A stretch of 64,000 bases of DNA from Companilactobacillus musae (GCF_003967595.1 NZ_BIFW01000003.1:115491-179490), one strand, 5' to 3'. Shown: positions 1 through 8,890, numbered from the stretch's first letter. Program-made: numbers and translations. The notes: generated by a model not told the origin, from the sequence alone.

Positions 1-156
1 GCTAAAAATATTGGCTTCAGAGATGACTTCATCTATCAATTTTTAGATAATGGTCTCCAAGATAAAAACACCTTGAACTTAGAACAGCATGACAGAGATA
101 CTACCATTAAAGCTTTTGACAACTTCAAAGATGATTCTTCACATACTATCTACTAA
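1..156 (+). CDS. C-terminal fragment of an unidentified protein
   Basis: An open frame enters from the left edge in frame 1 and stops with TAA at 154-156, leaving 51 C-terminal residues. The tail is hydrophilic and charged, rich in Asp, Asn and Lys, with no membrane segment or motif that I can assign. It is followed immediately by a strong hairpin terminator, which supports it as a real gene end rather than a chance frame. The family is not recognisable from this fragment. Confidence 0.6.
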   Translation, partial: AKNIGFRDDFIYQFLDNGLQDKNTLNLEQHDRDTTIKAFDNFKDDSSHTIY

Positions 157-190
157 AAAAAGTTAAACCTCAACTGGTTTAACTTTTTTT
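155..190. terminator. Bidirectional Rho-independent terminator
   Basis: A perfect stem pairs AAAGTTAAACC with GGTTTAACTTT around a 6-base loop and has A and T runs on both sides. It sits between the end of the left-edge gene on + and the end of the GH32 gene on -, so it can serve both. Confidence 0.85.
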
Positions 191-194
191 ATAT

Positions 195-1622
195 TTAAAA
201 CTTCACTGCATTCTTATCCAACTGATAAACAGTCGCCTGAACTTTCATATCCTTCTCAGAAATAACGTTTAACTTAGCCCCGTCGGCATAAAATCTTTCT
301 GTGAAGGTTCTTTCTCCATTATTAATGAATATTTCAATCGAACTGGTATCAACGTATAAATGGAATTCTAACTGTTCAGTTTTTGACAAAATTGCTTCGC
401 GTTCAGGATCATCTCCCGAACGATTTAAAACAATTCTATTATTTCTCTTATCATATACAACTCTTAAAATTAAATTATTTTTGGCATTTCTTAGTTCAAA
501 ACCGGCCTCATCATTATCTCCAACATTAAGATTCAATTTAGCCTCATAGTTTCTAGAATTAGAAACTATATTCTGATTACCTTTAACTAGGTAATTTTTA
601 TTCAATAGTTCTCTGGTTCTTAATTTTTCTAATTCCTTAATTGGTTTCATTTTTAGAATTCCATCTTGATAAATCAGTTCTCGTGGAATAGTTAATGCTC
701 CAGCCCAACCATCGGCACTTTCTGGCATTGGACTTTCCCACATATCCATCCAACCAATAACGATTCTTCGACCATCTGGGGTTAAGGTAGTCTGTGTTGC
801 ATAAAAATCATGTCCATTATCTAGTTCATTAAAATCTCCACGTTCAAAATTATTATCGTTATAACGATAATTACCTACTAAATAGCCTGTTTCATGAAGA
901 TTCTTAAAACGCCCTTTATCAGCCTCTATTCCTTGTGGGGACATTAGAAGAAAGTCATTATCTCCTAATCTAAAGAAATCTGGACATTCCCACATATAAC
1001 CTTCTTTTTTTGTATCTTTTGATTCTGCAACTGGGCCTACTAAAATCCAATCAATTAAATTGTCCGATTTATAAAGTAATACTCGACCCATTTCTTGCTT
1101 ATTTTGGCTTCCTAATATCAAATACCATTTTCCATTGTTATACCAGACTTTAGGATCACGAAAATGTTGAGTATTATCTTCAGGCGCTTGAGATATAATC
1201 GGATTATTTTCATATTTTTCAAAATGGATCCCATCTTCACTAATTGCCAAATTCTGATTTTGCCAAAAATGATCCGGATCACCATCTCCATAATAATGAT
1301 GGCCTGTATAAATCAAATGCATCTTGCCGTTATAGACAACTGCACTTCCTGAGAAACAGCCATCTTCATCTTCTTTATCTCCAGGAGTAAGTGCTATTGG
1401 CAAAGTCTCCCAATGTACTAAATCCTTACTTCTAGCGTGTCCCCAATGCATTGGTCCCCATTTAGAATCATTAGGATAATGCTGGTAAAAAATATGATAA
1501 TATCCTTGAAAATAACAAAAGCCATTTGGATCATTAATCCATCCAGATGGTGCCATTATATGGTATCCCAATCTATAACGTGTATTATTTAATTTTATCT
1601 TTTTACTTTCTACTTCTTGCAT
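195..1622 (-). CDS. scrB: GH32 sucrose / beta-fructofuranoside hydrolase
   Basis: Glycoside hydrolase family 32 enzyme of 475 aa that cleaves sucrose (or sucrose-6-phosphate, or short fructans) in the cytoplasm. The three catalytic blocks are present: WINDPNG with the nucleophile Asp31, RDP with Asp156, and WECPD with the acid/base Glu212. A C-terminal beta-sandwich follows. The frame is open further upstream, but the ATG at 1622 has AAGGAGAA eight bases ahead; that site overlaps the stop codon of the permease gene, so translation is probably coupled. There is no signal peptide. Because the linked transporter is a proton symporter and not a PTS, the substrate is likely free sucrose; this is inferred from context. 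Confidence 0.9.
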   Translation of the reverse strand: MQEVESKKIKLNNTRYRLGYHIMAPSGWINDPNGFCYFQGYYHIFYQHYPNDSKWGPMHWGHARSKDLVHWETLPIALTPGDKEDEDGCFSGSAVVYNGKMHLIYTGHHYYGDGDPDHFWQNQNLAISEDGIHFEKYENNPIISQAPEDNTQHFRDPKVWYNNGKWYLILGSQNKQEMGRVLLYKSDNLIDWILVGPVAESKDTKKEGYMWECPDFFRLGDNDFLLMSPQGIEADKGRFKNLHETGYLVGNYRYNDNNFERGDFNELDNGHDFYATQTTLTPDGRRIVIGWMDMWESPMPESADGWAGALTIPRELIYQDGILKMKPIKELEKLRTRELLNKNYLVKGNQNIVSNSRNYEAKLNLNVGDNDEAGFELRNAKNNLILRVVYDKRNNRIVLNRSGDDPEREAILSKTEQLEFHLYVDTSSIEIFINNGERTFTERFYADGAKLNVISEKDMKVQATVYQLDKNAVKF

Positions 1623-1632
1623 AAATTTCTCC

Positions 1633-2865
1633 TTAACTTTGAACATGAGCATCAATTGAATTTGTCTTAGTTATTTGTGAATCACCCTTTTTCAGAGTAA
1701 ACACTGCTATTACTGCAAAGACACAAACAAAAATACCAAGATATAAATAAGTTATTTTAAATCCGAGTGAATCATACATTTTACCTACAAGTGAAGATAA
1801 CCCAATCGTTCCAATCTGACTAGAGAACTGATAACCAACCAAATATAGAATAGAAGATAATCTAGCTTCAAAATTAGCATCTAAGTATTTAAATACAGAA
1901 ACTAACAGAATTGGCAATTCAAATGAGTGAATTAGTTTCATCATTGAAATTAAAATTGGTCCATTAACCAAACCTGACCCCGTAATTCGAAATGCCATCA
2001 AAAATCCTGCTAGCAAAAGTGAATTACGAGCACCAATTTTATTAACAATCTTTGGTGCTAAAAGCATCATTCCAGCTTCAAGAAAAACTTGGAATGAATT
2101 TAAATAACCAAACATTTGATTACCTAATTTTACTGTTGCAAATTGTTCTGCAAAATAACGTGGAAATTGTTGATCATAAACCCCATAAACACATGTAACA
2201 CCTAAAACAAAGATAACAAAGAACCAAAAATCCTTTAACTTAAATAAATTGAAAACATCTTTAACGGTAACTGAATCAGCATTCTTAGCTTCAACATCAG
2301 TAACTTCAACCTTAGTAGTCAAAATAATTAGGAACATCACAATTGCCGCAATAGATGCGATCCAGAAATTATAACTAGGATTTATGTTAAATAATTGTCC
2401 CGCAAAAAATGTTGTTACAGCCCAACCTAATGAACCCCACATCCGAGCACGTCCATATTCAAAATCATATTTACGACTGATTTTTTCAATATAAGATTCA
2501 ACCGCACCACAAGAGGCCAAATATCCAACCCCTAGAAAAATTCCACCTACTATTGCTCCTATAACTACATTAAATTTTAATAATGGTCCATATACATAAA
2601 TAAAAAATGGACCTGTGAAAATCAAAATACCGCTTAAATAAACTAGTAAATCTTTACGAACACCTAACTTATCCGAAATATATCCATACAAAGGTTGCAT
2701 TAACAAAGTAAAAGCTGCGTTAATTCCAAAAATAAGCCCTGTTGCTTCACCATTTAAATGAATTTCTTGACCTAACCAAATTGCAAACAATGAATAACAA
2801 GCTGACCAACTGACAAAGAAAAAGAAGAAAAAGGCACTAAGTCTAACATAAGCATTTTTACGCAT
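1633..2865 (-). CDS. LacY-type oligosaccharide:H+ symporter (probable sucrose permease)
   Basis: Twelve-helix major facilitator protein of 410 aa resembling the oligosaccharide:H+ symporter family (LacY, CscB, RafB). The Phe-rich first helix (residues 10-18), the loop after helix 2 with GYISDKLGVRKD (about 61-72) and the length match that family. It should carry an unphosphorylated di- or trisaccharide into the cell with a proton. It lies between the LacI-type repressor and the GH32 hydrolase on the same strand and is preceded by two repressor operators. Sucrose is the most likely substrate; raffinose or kestose cannot be excluded. Confidence 0.85.
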   Translation of the reverse strand: MRKNAYVRLSAFFFFFFVSWSACYSLFAIWLGQEIHLNGEATGLIFGINAAFTLLMQPLYGYISDKLGVRKDLLVYLSGILIFTGPFFIYVYGPLLKFNVVIGAIVGGIFLGVGYLASCGAVESYIEKISRKYDFEYGRARMWGSLGWAVTTFFAGQLFNINPSYNFWIASIAAIVMFLIILTTKVEVTDVEAKNADSVTVKDVFNLFKLKDFWFFVIFVLGVTCVYGVYDQQFPRYFAEQFATVKLGNQMFGYLNSFQVFLEAGMMLLAPKIVNKIGARNSLLLAGFLMAFRITGSGLVNGPILISMMKLIHSFELPILLVSVFKYLDANFEARLSSILYLVGYQFSSQIGTIGLSSLVGKMYDSLGFKITYLYLGIFVCVFAVIAVFTLKKGDSQITKTNSIDAHVQS

Positions 2866-2886
2866 TATTGATTACTCCTTATTTTG

Positions 2887-2902
2887 TGTTAACCGGTTGA
2901 CA
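2887..2902. promoter_or_regulatory. LacI-type operator O1 for the sucrose genes
   Basis: TGTTAACCGGTTGACA is a palindrome centred on AACCGGTT with the central CG pair typical of LacI/ScrR operators. It lies just downstream of a plausible - strand promoter (TTGTTA, 16 bases, TAATTA) and just upstream of the permease start. Confidence 0.75.
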
Positions 2903-2960
2903 TTTAATTATTAAAAAATAAGCACTTAACAAAATTTATTGTAAGCACTTACATATTTTA

Positions 2961-2976
2961 TGTCAACCGGTTATCA
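2961..2976. promoter_or_regulatory. LacI-type operator O2 for the sucrose genes
   Basis: TGTCAACCGGTTATCA is the second copy of the AACCGGTT palindrome, 74 bases from the first (about seven helical turns). It lies immediately after the repressor stop codon. Two sites at this spacing suggest looping by a tetrameric or paired repressor. Confidence 0.75.
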
Positions 2977-2981
2977 CAAAT

Positions 2982-3959
2982 TTATACTGTCTTTCCTCTC
3001 CAAACCTTAACTGGAAGAACCTTATTTTCCCCAGCATCATTATTAGAAATCCTTGCTACTAGCATATTTACAGCTATTTCGGCCATTCGATCAATGGGTT
3101 GAATAATTGTCGTTAAGTTCGGTAATAAAATTCTTGTAGTTTCTGCTCCATCATAGCCCACTATTTTCAAATCGTCAGGTACTTTATAGCCCAGATCACC
3201 AGCAATATCAATGACTTGAGCAGCATCCACATCATTAGAAATAAACATACCGTCAACATCCGGATGATCTTTAAAAATATTCTTTAAAAATTTGGCTTTT
3301 TGCTCATAACTAACATTGAAATCGACCGTATAAGTTATTGGTTTTAAGCCATATTGAATCATAGTATCTTCATATGCTTGACGTCTTTTTTGAGCTGGAG
3401 TTTGTAAAGTTTTTGGTCCATTTGTGTGGATAATCACCTTAGCACCATTTTTTATCAGTAATTCTGTAGCCATTTTACCGCCTTGATAATTATCGGATGA
3501 TACTACGGGAATATCATTATTCATAATTCGATCAATAGCAATAATGGGTAAATTAGCATTTTGATACTCCTTGATACCTTGATTATGAGCACCAACAATC
3601 AAACCATCGACTTGATGTGCCATTAACTCTCGCAAATATAACTTTTCTTTTTCAGGATCATTCATAGAGTCACCAAGTAAAACTTTAAATCCTTTACTAA
3701 AAAGCTTTTTTTCCATAGTGGCAACCAATTGTCCAAAAAAGGGATTATTGACCGTTGGAAAAATCAACCCCACCAATTTTGTTTCCTGCTTAAATAACTG
3801 CCTTGCCACAACATTAGGTTGGTAATTTAATTCATCCATCGCATCATGAACTTTTTTAATTGTTTTCTCACTCAAATAACCCCGTTTATTCATCACCCTT
3901 GAAACGGTAGTTTTGGAAACTCCTGCTAATTTCGCTACATCATCTATTTTTGCTTTCAT
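2982..3959 (-). CDS. scrR: LacI-family sucrose operon repressor (ScrR-like)
   Basis: LacI/GalR regulator of 325 aa. The N-terminal helix-turn-helix reads IDDVAKLAGVSKTTVSRVMN (residues 4-23) and the hinge helix region is near residue 50. A periplasmic-binding-protein-like sugar sensor follows. It matches ScrR-type repressors in overall sequence style and is the first gene of the repressor-permease-hydrolase cluster. The ATG at 3959 is chosen because GGTGA precedes it; the ATG four codons upstream has no ribosome site. Two AACCGGTT operators between this gene and the permease are its likely targets; the divergent fructokinase lacks one. Confidence 0.88.
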   Translation of the reverse strand: MKAKIDDVAKLAGVSKTTVSRVMNKRGYLSEKTIKKVHDAMDELNYQPNVVARQLFKQETKLVGLIFPTVNNPFFGQLVATMEKKLFSKGFKVLLGDSMNDPEKEKLYLRELMAHQVDGLIVGAHNQGIKEYQNANLPIIAIDRIMNNDIPVVSSDNYQGGKMATELLIKNGAKVIIHTNGPKTLQTPAQKRRQAYEDTMIQYGLKPITYTVDFNVSYEQKAKFLKNIFKDHPDVDGMFISNDVDAAQVIDIAGDLGYKVPDDLKIVGYDGAETTRILLPNLTTIIQPIDRMAEIAVNMLVARISNNDAGENKVLPVKVWRGKTV

Positions 3960-4103
3960 TATTTCACCCATTGTTTATATAACTAATTTAATTATATCAT
4001 GCTGTCTTGAAACAAATTTCTTCAACTTATGACAATAATTTAGTAATTTATTTTGATAAATTTAATTTGACGTAAAAAACAAAAAATAGTATCGTGTAAT
4101 ACA

Positions 4104-4118
4104 TTGAAAACGATTACC
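4104..4118. promoter_or_regulatory. cre (CcpA) site ahead of fructokinase
   Basis: TTGAAAACGATTACC matches the cre consensus WTGNAANCGNWNNCW at all but the last position. It lies about 10 bases upstream of the fructokinase ribosome site, suggesting carbon catabolite repression of this gene. Confidence 0.6.
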
Positions 4119-4141
4119 TGAAAATTGAAGGAGAGATTACA

Positions 4142-5014
4142 TTGCTAGTAGGAAGTATTGAAGCGGGCGGAACTAAATTTGTTTGTGCTGTTGGTGACGA
4201 AGATTATCGAATTAAAGACAGTATTCATTTCCCAACTACAACACCAGAAGAAACCTTACAAAAGGCCATTGATTATTTTAAGAAATTTGACATTCAAGCT
4301 TTAGGAATTGCTTCTTTTGGTCCCATAGAACTACGTAAAAATTCACCTAAATATGGTTACATTACATCAACCCCTAAACCAGGCTGGAAAGATACTGATT
4401 TCATTGGAACAATGAAAAAAAGTCTAAATGTCCCAATGTTTTGGACAACAGACGTTAATGGTTCAGCTTATGGTGAGTATGTTATGTCAACATTATCCAA
4501 TGAAAAAATCGATTCACTAGTTTATTACACTATTGGTACTGGTGTAGGTGCTGGTGCCATTTCTGATGGTAAATTCATCGGTAATATGGGACATCCTGAA
4601 ATGGGTCATACTTTCTTAAAACGTCATCCTGACGATCTTGATTTTAAGGGTATCTGTCCTTTCCACGGCGACTGTTTGGAAGGTCTTGTTGCTGGTCCTA
4701 CCTTTGATGCTCGTCTTGGCAAGCCTGGTAAAGATGTTCCTCTTACTGATCACGTTTGGGATATCATGGCTTACTATGTTGCTCAAGCAGCCATTCAAGC
4801 CACTTTAATTTTAAGACCTGACAAAATTGTCTTTGGTGGTGGCGTTGTTAGTGAGGCATTCCTAGAAAAAGTTCGTACTCAATTTAAAGAATTATTGAAC
4901 AATTATATTGAAGTACCTGCCTTAGACAAATACATCACGATGCCTGAAGTTAAGAATAATGGCTCAGCTACAATGGGTGATTTTGCCTTGGCCATTCGTG
5001 AATTACAAGACTAA
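4142..5014 (+). CDS. scrK: ROK-family fructokinase
   Basis: ROK kinase of 290 aa that phosphorylates fructose to fructose-6-phosphate. The N-terminal phosphate loop is GSIEAGGTKF (residues 4-13). The ROK zinc motif is present as GHPEMGH followed by CPFHGDCLEG (about 150-180). The start is TTG at 4142, with GAAGGAGAG a few bases upstream. It is divergent from the repressor and would process the fructose released by the GH32 enzyme, which leaves free glucose for glucokinase. A cre site sits in its leader and a strong terminator follows. Confidence 0.92.
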   Translation: MLVGSIEAGGTKFVCAVGDEDYRIKDSIHFPTTTPEETLQKAIDYFKKFDIQALGIASFGPIELRKNSPKYGYITSTPKPGWKDTDFIGTMKKSLNVPMFWTTDVNGSAYGEYVMSTLSNEKIDSLVYYTIGTGVGAGAISDGKFIGNMGHPEMGHTFLKRHPDDLDFKGICPFHGDCLEGLVAGPTFDARLGKPGKDVPLTDHVWDIMAYYVAQAAIQATLILRPDKIVFGGGVVSEAFLEKVRTQFKELLNNYIEVPALDKYITMPEVKNNGSATMGDFALAIRELQD

Positions 5015-5023
5015 TCTAATAAT

Positions 5024-5077
5024 AAAAAGTGATAATGAATTTATAGAAATATTAAATTCATTATCACTTTTCTTTAT
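5024..5077 (+). terminator. Terminator after fructokinase
   Basis: AAAGTGATAATGAATTTA pairs with TAAATTCATTATCACTTT across a short loop and is followed by TCTTTAT. This is a long, near-perfect stem. Confidence 0.85.
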
Positions 5078-5123
5078 ATTTATGCTAAGTTGGATTTATT
5101 AACTCCAATTCTGAGGTATTGCC

Positions 5124-5801
5124 ATGAAACTCCGTCATAAAATTTTCTTTATTACTATTGGTTTCGTTATTTTCATAACTTTATTTACAATTCTTTGGTT
5201 TAACTATCTTGATATAATTGAGAATTTTTTCAATTATACTTTTAATCGTCAAACCTTAATTACTCTTTTAAGAAGCCAAGGTAAACATAACGCCGTTATA
5301 TTTATGGCAGTGATTGCTATTGGGTCGGCAATTCCTGGTGTACCAATCTCAGCCATTGCTATATTATCAGGCGTATGCTTTGGACGCTGGCTTGGATTCG
5401 GTATCAATATTTGTGGAATTGTTATTGGAAATCTATTAGCCATTAATATTCTTGGATCATTCCCTCATAAAGTTAAACCAAGTCGCTTTAGATCTTTAGC
5501 AGACCGTTTAAGGAACATGCGCCATCCAAGAATTGGTCTAAGTATCGGCTACGCGATTCCCATGTTGCCAACATTACTTGTCAATTACGCCGCTTTAGAA
5601 TTGAAAATGTCATTGAAAAACAAAACCTTATGCATACTTATTGGTTCACTACCAGTTTCATTTCTATATGCCTTCGGTGGTGACGAATTGATTTTTGGTA
5701 ATACTAAATTAGTTCTTATAGCAGCAATAATATTATTACTACTTTTTGGCTTATATGAAATCATTCGTCGAGATCAAAAAGTAATTGCAGAGAAAGAATA
5801 A
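5124..5801 (+). CDS. TVP38/DedA (VTT) family membrane protein
   Basis: Polytopic membrane protein of 225 aa with an N-terminal helix (residues 6-26), a hydrophobic core (60-115), and further helices near 150-170 and 190-210. The small-residue-rich core with the FGRWLGFGINICG stretch fits the VTT/SNARE-associated (TVP38/TMEM64, DedA) family, whose members are linked to lipid flipping and membrane homeostasis. Its substrate here is unknown. It is monocistronic, bounded by the fructokinase terminator and a family-1 hairpin. A weak ribosome site (TGAGGT) precedes the ATG. Confidence 0.7.
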   Translation: MKLRHKIFFITIGFVIFITLFTILWFNYLDIIENFFNYTFNRQTLITLLRSQGKHNAVIFMAVIAIGSAIPGVPISAIAILSGVCFGRWLGFGINICGIVIGNLLAINILGSFPHKVKPSRFRSLADRLRNMRHPRIGLSIGYAIPMLPTLLVNYAALELKMSLKNKTLCILIGSLPVSFLYAFGGDELIFGNTKLVLIAAIILLLLFGLYEIIRRDQKVIAEKE

Positions 5802-5850
5802 AACTGATTTCATTAATCTGTAAAAATCCGCTAAAAATTTTTTTCCAACT

Positions 5851-5930
5851 AAAAAGAACAGCATCCATTAAAAGATTCAGATATATTTTTATATACCTTG
5901 AATACTTTTCAATAGATGCTGTTCTTTTTT
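5851..5930. terminator. Family-1 dispersed hairpin, copy a (bidirectional terminator)
   Basis: AAAGAACAGCATC at the left pairs with GATGCTGTTCTTT at the right, enclosing an imperfect inner stem; A and T runs flank it. It lies between the convergent DedA and GtrA genes. It is one of nine related hairpins in the window. Confidence 0.8.
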
Positions 5931-5975
5931 ATCTAGAATTTAAAGTAAAACACTATAATTTGAAAAATTCACAAA

Positions 5976-6386
5976 TTAGTTTCTTTTTCTGAAAATAATA
6001 AACTTACTAAAAATATAGTTCAATAAAACAACTACTACATTAGCAATCAACTTAACAATAAAACCATTTCCATGTAATAGAATCATTCCGATAAACATCG
6101 TTCCTTGATCTATGATCCAAGAACCACCTCTGAAAAGGAAGAATGAACCCATTTCTTGAAAAAAGGCTTTCCATGTCGTCGTATGAGAATTGAAAACCCA
6201 CAGTTTATTTGTCACATAGGCAAAAATAACTGAAATCAAATAGGCAATTGCATTAGCAATTTGTGAGTTCACTCCCATTACACGCCACAATAAGGCAAAA
6301 GCCAAATAATTTACTACAGTTGTTAAGACTCCGAAAAATAAATACGGAATCGCATCTTTATATTTATTCCATAATTCTTTTAACAT
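5976..6386 (-). CDS. GtrA family membrane protein (probable polyprenyl-phosphate-sugar flippase)
   Basis: Small four-helix protein of 136 aa with the GtrA signature: a start resembling YLFFGVLTTVVNYLAF, and NKLWVF after the second helix. GtrA proteins flip bactoprenol-linked glucose or GlcNAc made by GtrB-type enzymes across the membrane. It starts 12 bases after the metal permease gene ends, so it is probably the last gene of that operon, an unexpected pairing. A GtrB-like glycosyltransferase is encoded about 40 kb away at 46738. Confidence 0.85.
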   Translation of the reverse strand: MLKELWNKYKDAIPYLFFGVLTTVVNYLAFALLWRVMGVNSQIANAIAYLISVIFAYVTNKLWVFNSHTTTWKAFFQEMGSFFLFRGGSWIIDQGTMFIGMILLHGNGFIVKLIANVVVVLLNYIFSKFIIFRKRN

Positions 6387-6398
6387 TTGTTCATATCC

Positions 6399-7196
6399 TT
6401 AATGGTTTAATTTCCAATTCTTATAGCTTAATCCCAAGAAATATGCGATAACTTCAAAAGCTGAAATGAAGAACGTAACTGGCCAATTCGTAACAAAGGC
6501 TAAGTACAAACCTAACCAAACGCCAGCTAATGATAAACCAACTGATACCATGATCAACTTAGGAACTGTATGTACTACATATTTTGCAGTAGCCCCTGGT
6601 AAAGTTAGTAGAACGAAAACTAATAATGAACCAACAATCTGGGCGCCAATACTGACACTCAGAGCCAAAGTTACCAAAAAGGCAATCGATAGTAGTCTTG
6701 TTGGCAAACCGGCCGCACGAGCTCCAATATGGTCAAATGAATCAAATGACAAGGGCTTATAGAAAATAATGAAAACAAAAATAACGAATAATGCCAAAAT
6801 CATCAATTGATTAACTTCTTTTGAACTAATACCAACGATACTCCCAAACAAAATATTAGTAGCATAACTACTAGATTCAGAGGATAACGATAAAAACAAG
6901 ATTCCTAAACCAATGAATAACGATGATATAGCGCTAATTGACGCCTCACGTCTTGAGGATTCAGTACTTAAACTACCGACAGCAATCGAGCTGACTAAAG
7001 TAAAGAGAATCATCCCTGCCAATGGCGAAATACCAACCAGAATTCCAAACGCAGCTCCAGCAAATCCAATTTCTGAAAGTGTATGCGAAAGAAATGACAT
7101 ATTTCTTGAAACTACGAAAACTCCAACCAAACCAGCCGTTATAGCAATAAAGGTACTGGCGATGAAGGCCTCTTTCATAAATTCATATCCAAACAT
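6399..7196 (-). CDS. Zn/Mn ABC transporter permease (ZnuB/AdcB/MntC family)
   Basis: Membrane subunit of a cluster-9-type metal ABC transporter, 265 aa, with about eight hydrophobic segments. The sequence SFLSHTLSEIGFAGAA near residues 33-48 and GAQIVGSLLVFVLLTLPGATA near 185-205 are characteristic of ABC-3 permeases. It forms an operon with the ATPase upstream (2-base gap) and the binding protein before that. Whether zinc or manganese is carried cannot be decided from this subunit. Confidence 0.9.
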   Translation of the reverse strand: MFGYEFMKEAFIASTFIAITAGLVGVFVVSRNMSFLSHTLSEIGFAGAAFGILVGISPLAGMILFTLVSSIAVGSLSTESSRREASISAISSLFIGLGILFLSLSSESSSYATNILFGSIVGISSKEVNQLMILALFVIFVFIIFYKPLSFDSFDHIGARAAGLPTRLLSIAFLVTLALSVSIGAQIVGSLLVFVLLTLPGATAKYVVHTVPKLIMVSVGLSLAGVWLGLYLAFVTNWPVTFFISAFEVIAYFLGLSYKNWKLNH

Positions 7197-7198
7197 AA

Positions 7199-7867
7199 TT
7201 AACTCCCCATCTCAAACATATCTTCAGAAACATCAGAAACTTTGACCTCTTCCAACGTCTTACCTTTAAAGAATAATGCCCGACTAGTATATTTCTTAGT
7301 TAATTCATAATCATGGGTAATGAAAATGACTGTCAAATTATACTTTTCATTTAATTCTTTAACCAAATCCATCAATTGCATTTTAACTTCAACATCAAGA
7401 CTAGCTGTAGATTCATCCAAAATTAAAATTTTAGGATCATTTAGCAATGATTGTGCCAAATATGCCTTTTGCTTTTCACCACCGGACGCTAATCCTAATG
7501 GACGGTCCTTTAATTCAGTTAACTTGGTTTTAGCTAAAATTGTTTTGATCAACTCATTATTCTCGCGTCTTTTAGTTGGACTAATCGTGAATTTTAAATT
7601 CAATCTGACAAATTGTTCAATATCTAGAGGATAATCGAGATCAATATTTCTAAACTGTGGGACATAACCAATCGTTTGCGACTTATCAATCTTTAATTCG
7701 CCGCTAGTCTTTTTTTCTAACCCCATCATGATCTTAACTAAAGTTGTCTTACCTGATCCATTAGGACCAATCAGACTAATAAACTCACCATCTGGAATTT
7801 TAAAATTAAGATTCTCGAATACTAGTTGTTTTCCAAATCTCTTTGTTAAATCCTTCGCTTCAATCAC
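7199..7867 (-). CDS. Zn/Mn ABC transporter ATP-binding protein
   Basis: ABC ATPase of about 222 aa with Walker A GPNGSGKTTL, a signature that reads LASGGEKQK rather than LSGGQ, Walker B ILILDEST and a switch histidine in ITHD. The frame is open back to an ATG at 7918, which would overlap the binding-protein gene by 49 bases. I prefer the GTG at 7867, two bases after that gene's TAG, because the conserved domain (VIEAKDLTKRFG) begins there; no strong ribosome site decides it. It energises the metal permease next door. Confidence 0.88.
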   Translation of the reverse strand: MIEAKDLTKRFGKQLVFENLNFKIPDGEFISLIGPNGSGKTTLVKIMMGLEKKTSGELKIDKSQTIGYVPQFRNIDLDYPLDIEQFVRLNLKFTISPTKRRENNELIKTILAKTKLTELKDRPLGLASGGEKQKAYLAQSLLNDPKILILDESTASLDVEVKMQLMDLVKELNEKYNLTVIFITHDYELTKKYTSRALFFKGKTLEEVKVSDVSEDMFEMGS

Positions 7868-7869
7868 AG

Positions 7870-8745
7870 CTATTTCTTCACTATCCTTTCGATCTGTGTA
7901 ATATTGCCGTCCATCCAATCATAATATCCCACATCATTTGGTAATGTTTCTGTGAAATAAACGATTGGAACGTGATATTTTTTAGCCAAACCAGTCATTT
8001 TAGTAATAATTCCACTTGTAACTTGTTTATTTACCACTAAAAAACTAACTTTATGATTCTTCAAACCATTTTCCATATTCTTCACATCTTCAATTGAAGG
8101 ATCAGTATCATCTTCAATTGATTTAGCAAAGTGAGGATTAGCAATTTTCACACCTAAATCTTTCAACATATAGTATGGCAGAGGCTCTGTGACATAAGCT
8201 TTTTTACCGTTAGTATATTTTTTCAAAGCATCTTCTCTTTGGATTAAACTAGTTAATTTTAAATTATATTCCTTAAAATTAGCTTGATAATACGACTTAT
8301 TCTTAGGATCTACCTTAGACATATGTTGATAGACAGATTTGCTTAGTTTTTGTACATTCTTAACACCGAACCAAACATGCTCGTTGTCGCCATCTTTTTT
8401 GTGGAGTACATCACTAGCAAAATCTATTAAGTTTTTATTTTGATTATTAGCGGTCACAATTTTATTAACCCAATCATCATAGCCCAATCCACTTGAAACT
8501 ATCAATTGTGAATCAGCAATTTGCTTGGCATCATTGCTTGAAGGTGAAAAACTGTGAGGATCAACGTTAACTGACTCAATAATCGATTCCACTTTATACT
8601 TATTGCCCACAACACTCTTAATCGGTTCAATATAAGTATTCACCGTTGTTGTGATAATTTTTTGAGATGTCTTTTTCTGAGCACATCCCCCTACAAATAT
8701 CAGTAGCGAAAATAAAACAAATAAAATTACTTTCTTTTTTCGCAT
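7870..8745 (-). CDS. Zn/Mn ABC transporter substrate-binding lipoprotein
   Basis: Extracellular metal-binding lipoprotein of 291 aa (cluster 9, ZnuA/AdcA/PsaA type). The signal peptide ends in a lipobox (VGGC). Likely metal ligands are His in DPHSF, His in NEHVWF, Glu in TEPLPYY, and an acidic residue near FTETLPND. A His-His-Glu-acid set looks more like the Mn-type sites of PsaA/MntC than the three-His zinc site, but the fold-level assignment is uncertain. There is no His-rich loop. It is the first gene of an operon with the ATPase, the permease and probably GtrA. Confidence 0.88.
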   Translation of the reverse strand: MRKKKVILFVLFSLLIFVGGCAQKKTSQKIITTTVNTYIEPIKSVVGNKYKVESIIESVNVDPHSFSPSSNDAKQIADSQLIVSSGLGYDDWVNKIVTANNQNKNLIDFASDVLHKKDGDNEHVWFGVKNVQKLSKSVYQHMSKVDPKNKSYYQANFKEYNLKLTSLIQREDALKKYTNGKKAYVTEPLPYYMLKDLGVKIANPHFAKSIEDDTDPSIEDVKNMENGLKNHKVSFLVVNKQVTSGIITKMTGLAKKYHVPIVYFTETLPNDVGYYDWMDGNITQIERIVKK

Positions 8746-8782
8746 TTATTATCCTCTATTCAAATAATTACATGACTAAAAT

Positions 8783-8821
8783 AGAGGCCTGAACAAAACC
8801 ATAAGTTTTGTACCGACCTCT
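8783..8821 (-). promoter_or_regulatory. 5'-terminal mRNA hairpin of the metal transporter operon
   Basis: On the - strand, AGAGG and ACAAAAC pair with GTTTTGT and CCTCT around TTATG. The predicted transcript start is about 8819, so this stem would occupy the first ~37 bases of the message. No U-run follows it directly, so it looks more like a stabilising or regulatory leader hairpin than a terminator. Confidence 0.5.
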
Positions 8822-8825
8822 TAAA

Positions 8826-8854
8826 AATATAACTAATTATTATTGTAAAGGCAA
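8826..8854 (-). promoter_or_regulatory. Promoter of the metal transporter operon
   Basis: On the - strand, TTGCCT (8854-8849) and TATATT (8831-8826) are separated by exactly 17 bases. The spacer and surroundings are AT-rich with inverted repeats of TAACTA/TAGTTA, which could hold a metal-dependent repressor site, but I cannot name the regulator. Confidence 0.6.
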
Positions 8855-8890
8855 GTTTAGTTACATTACAAATTTGCCGCCCTCTACAAC

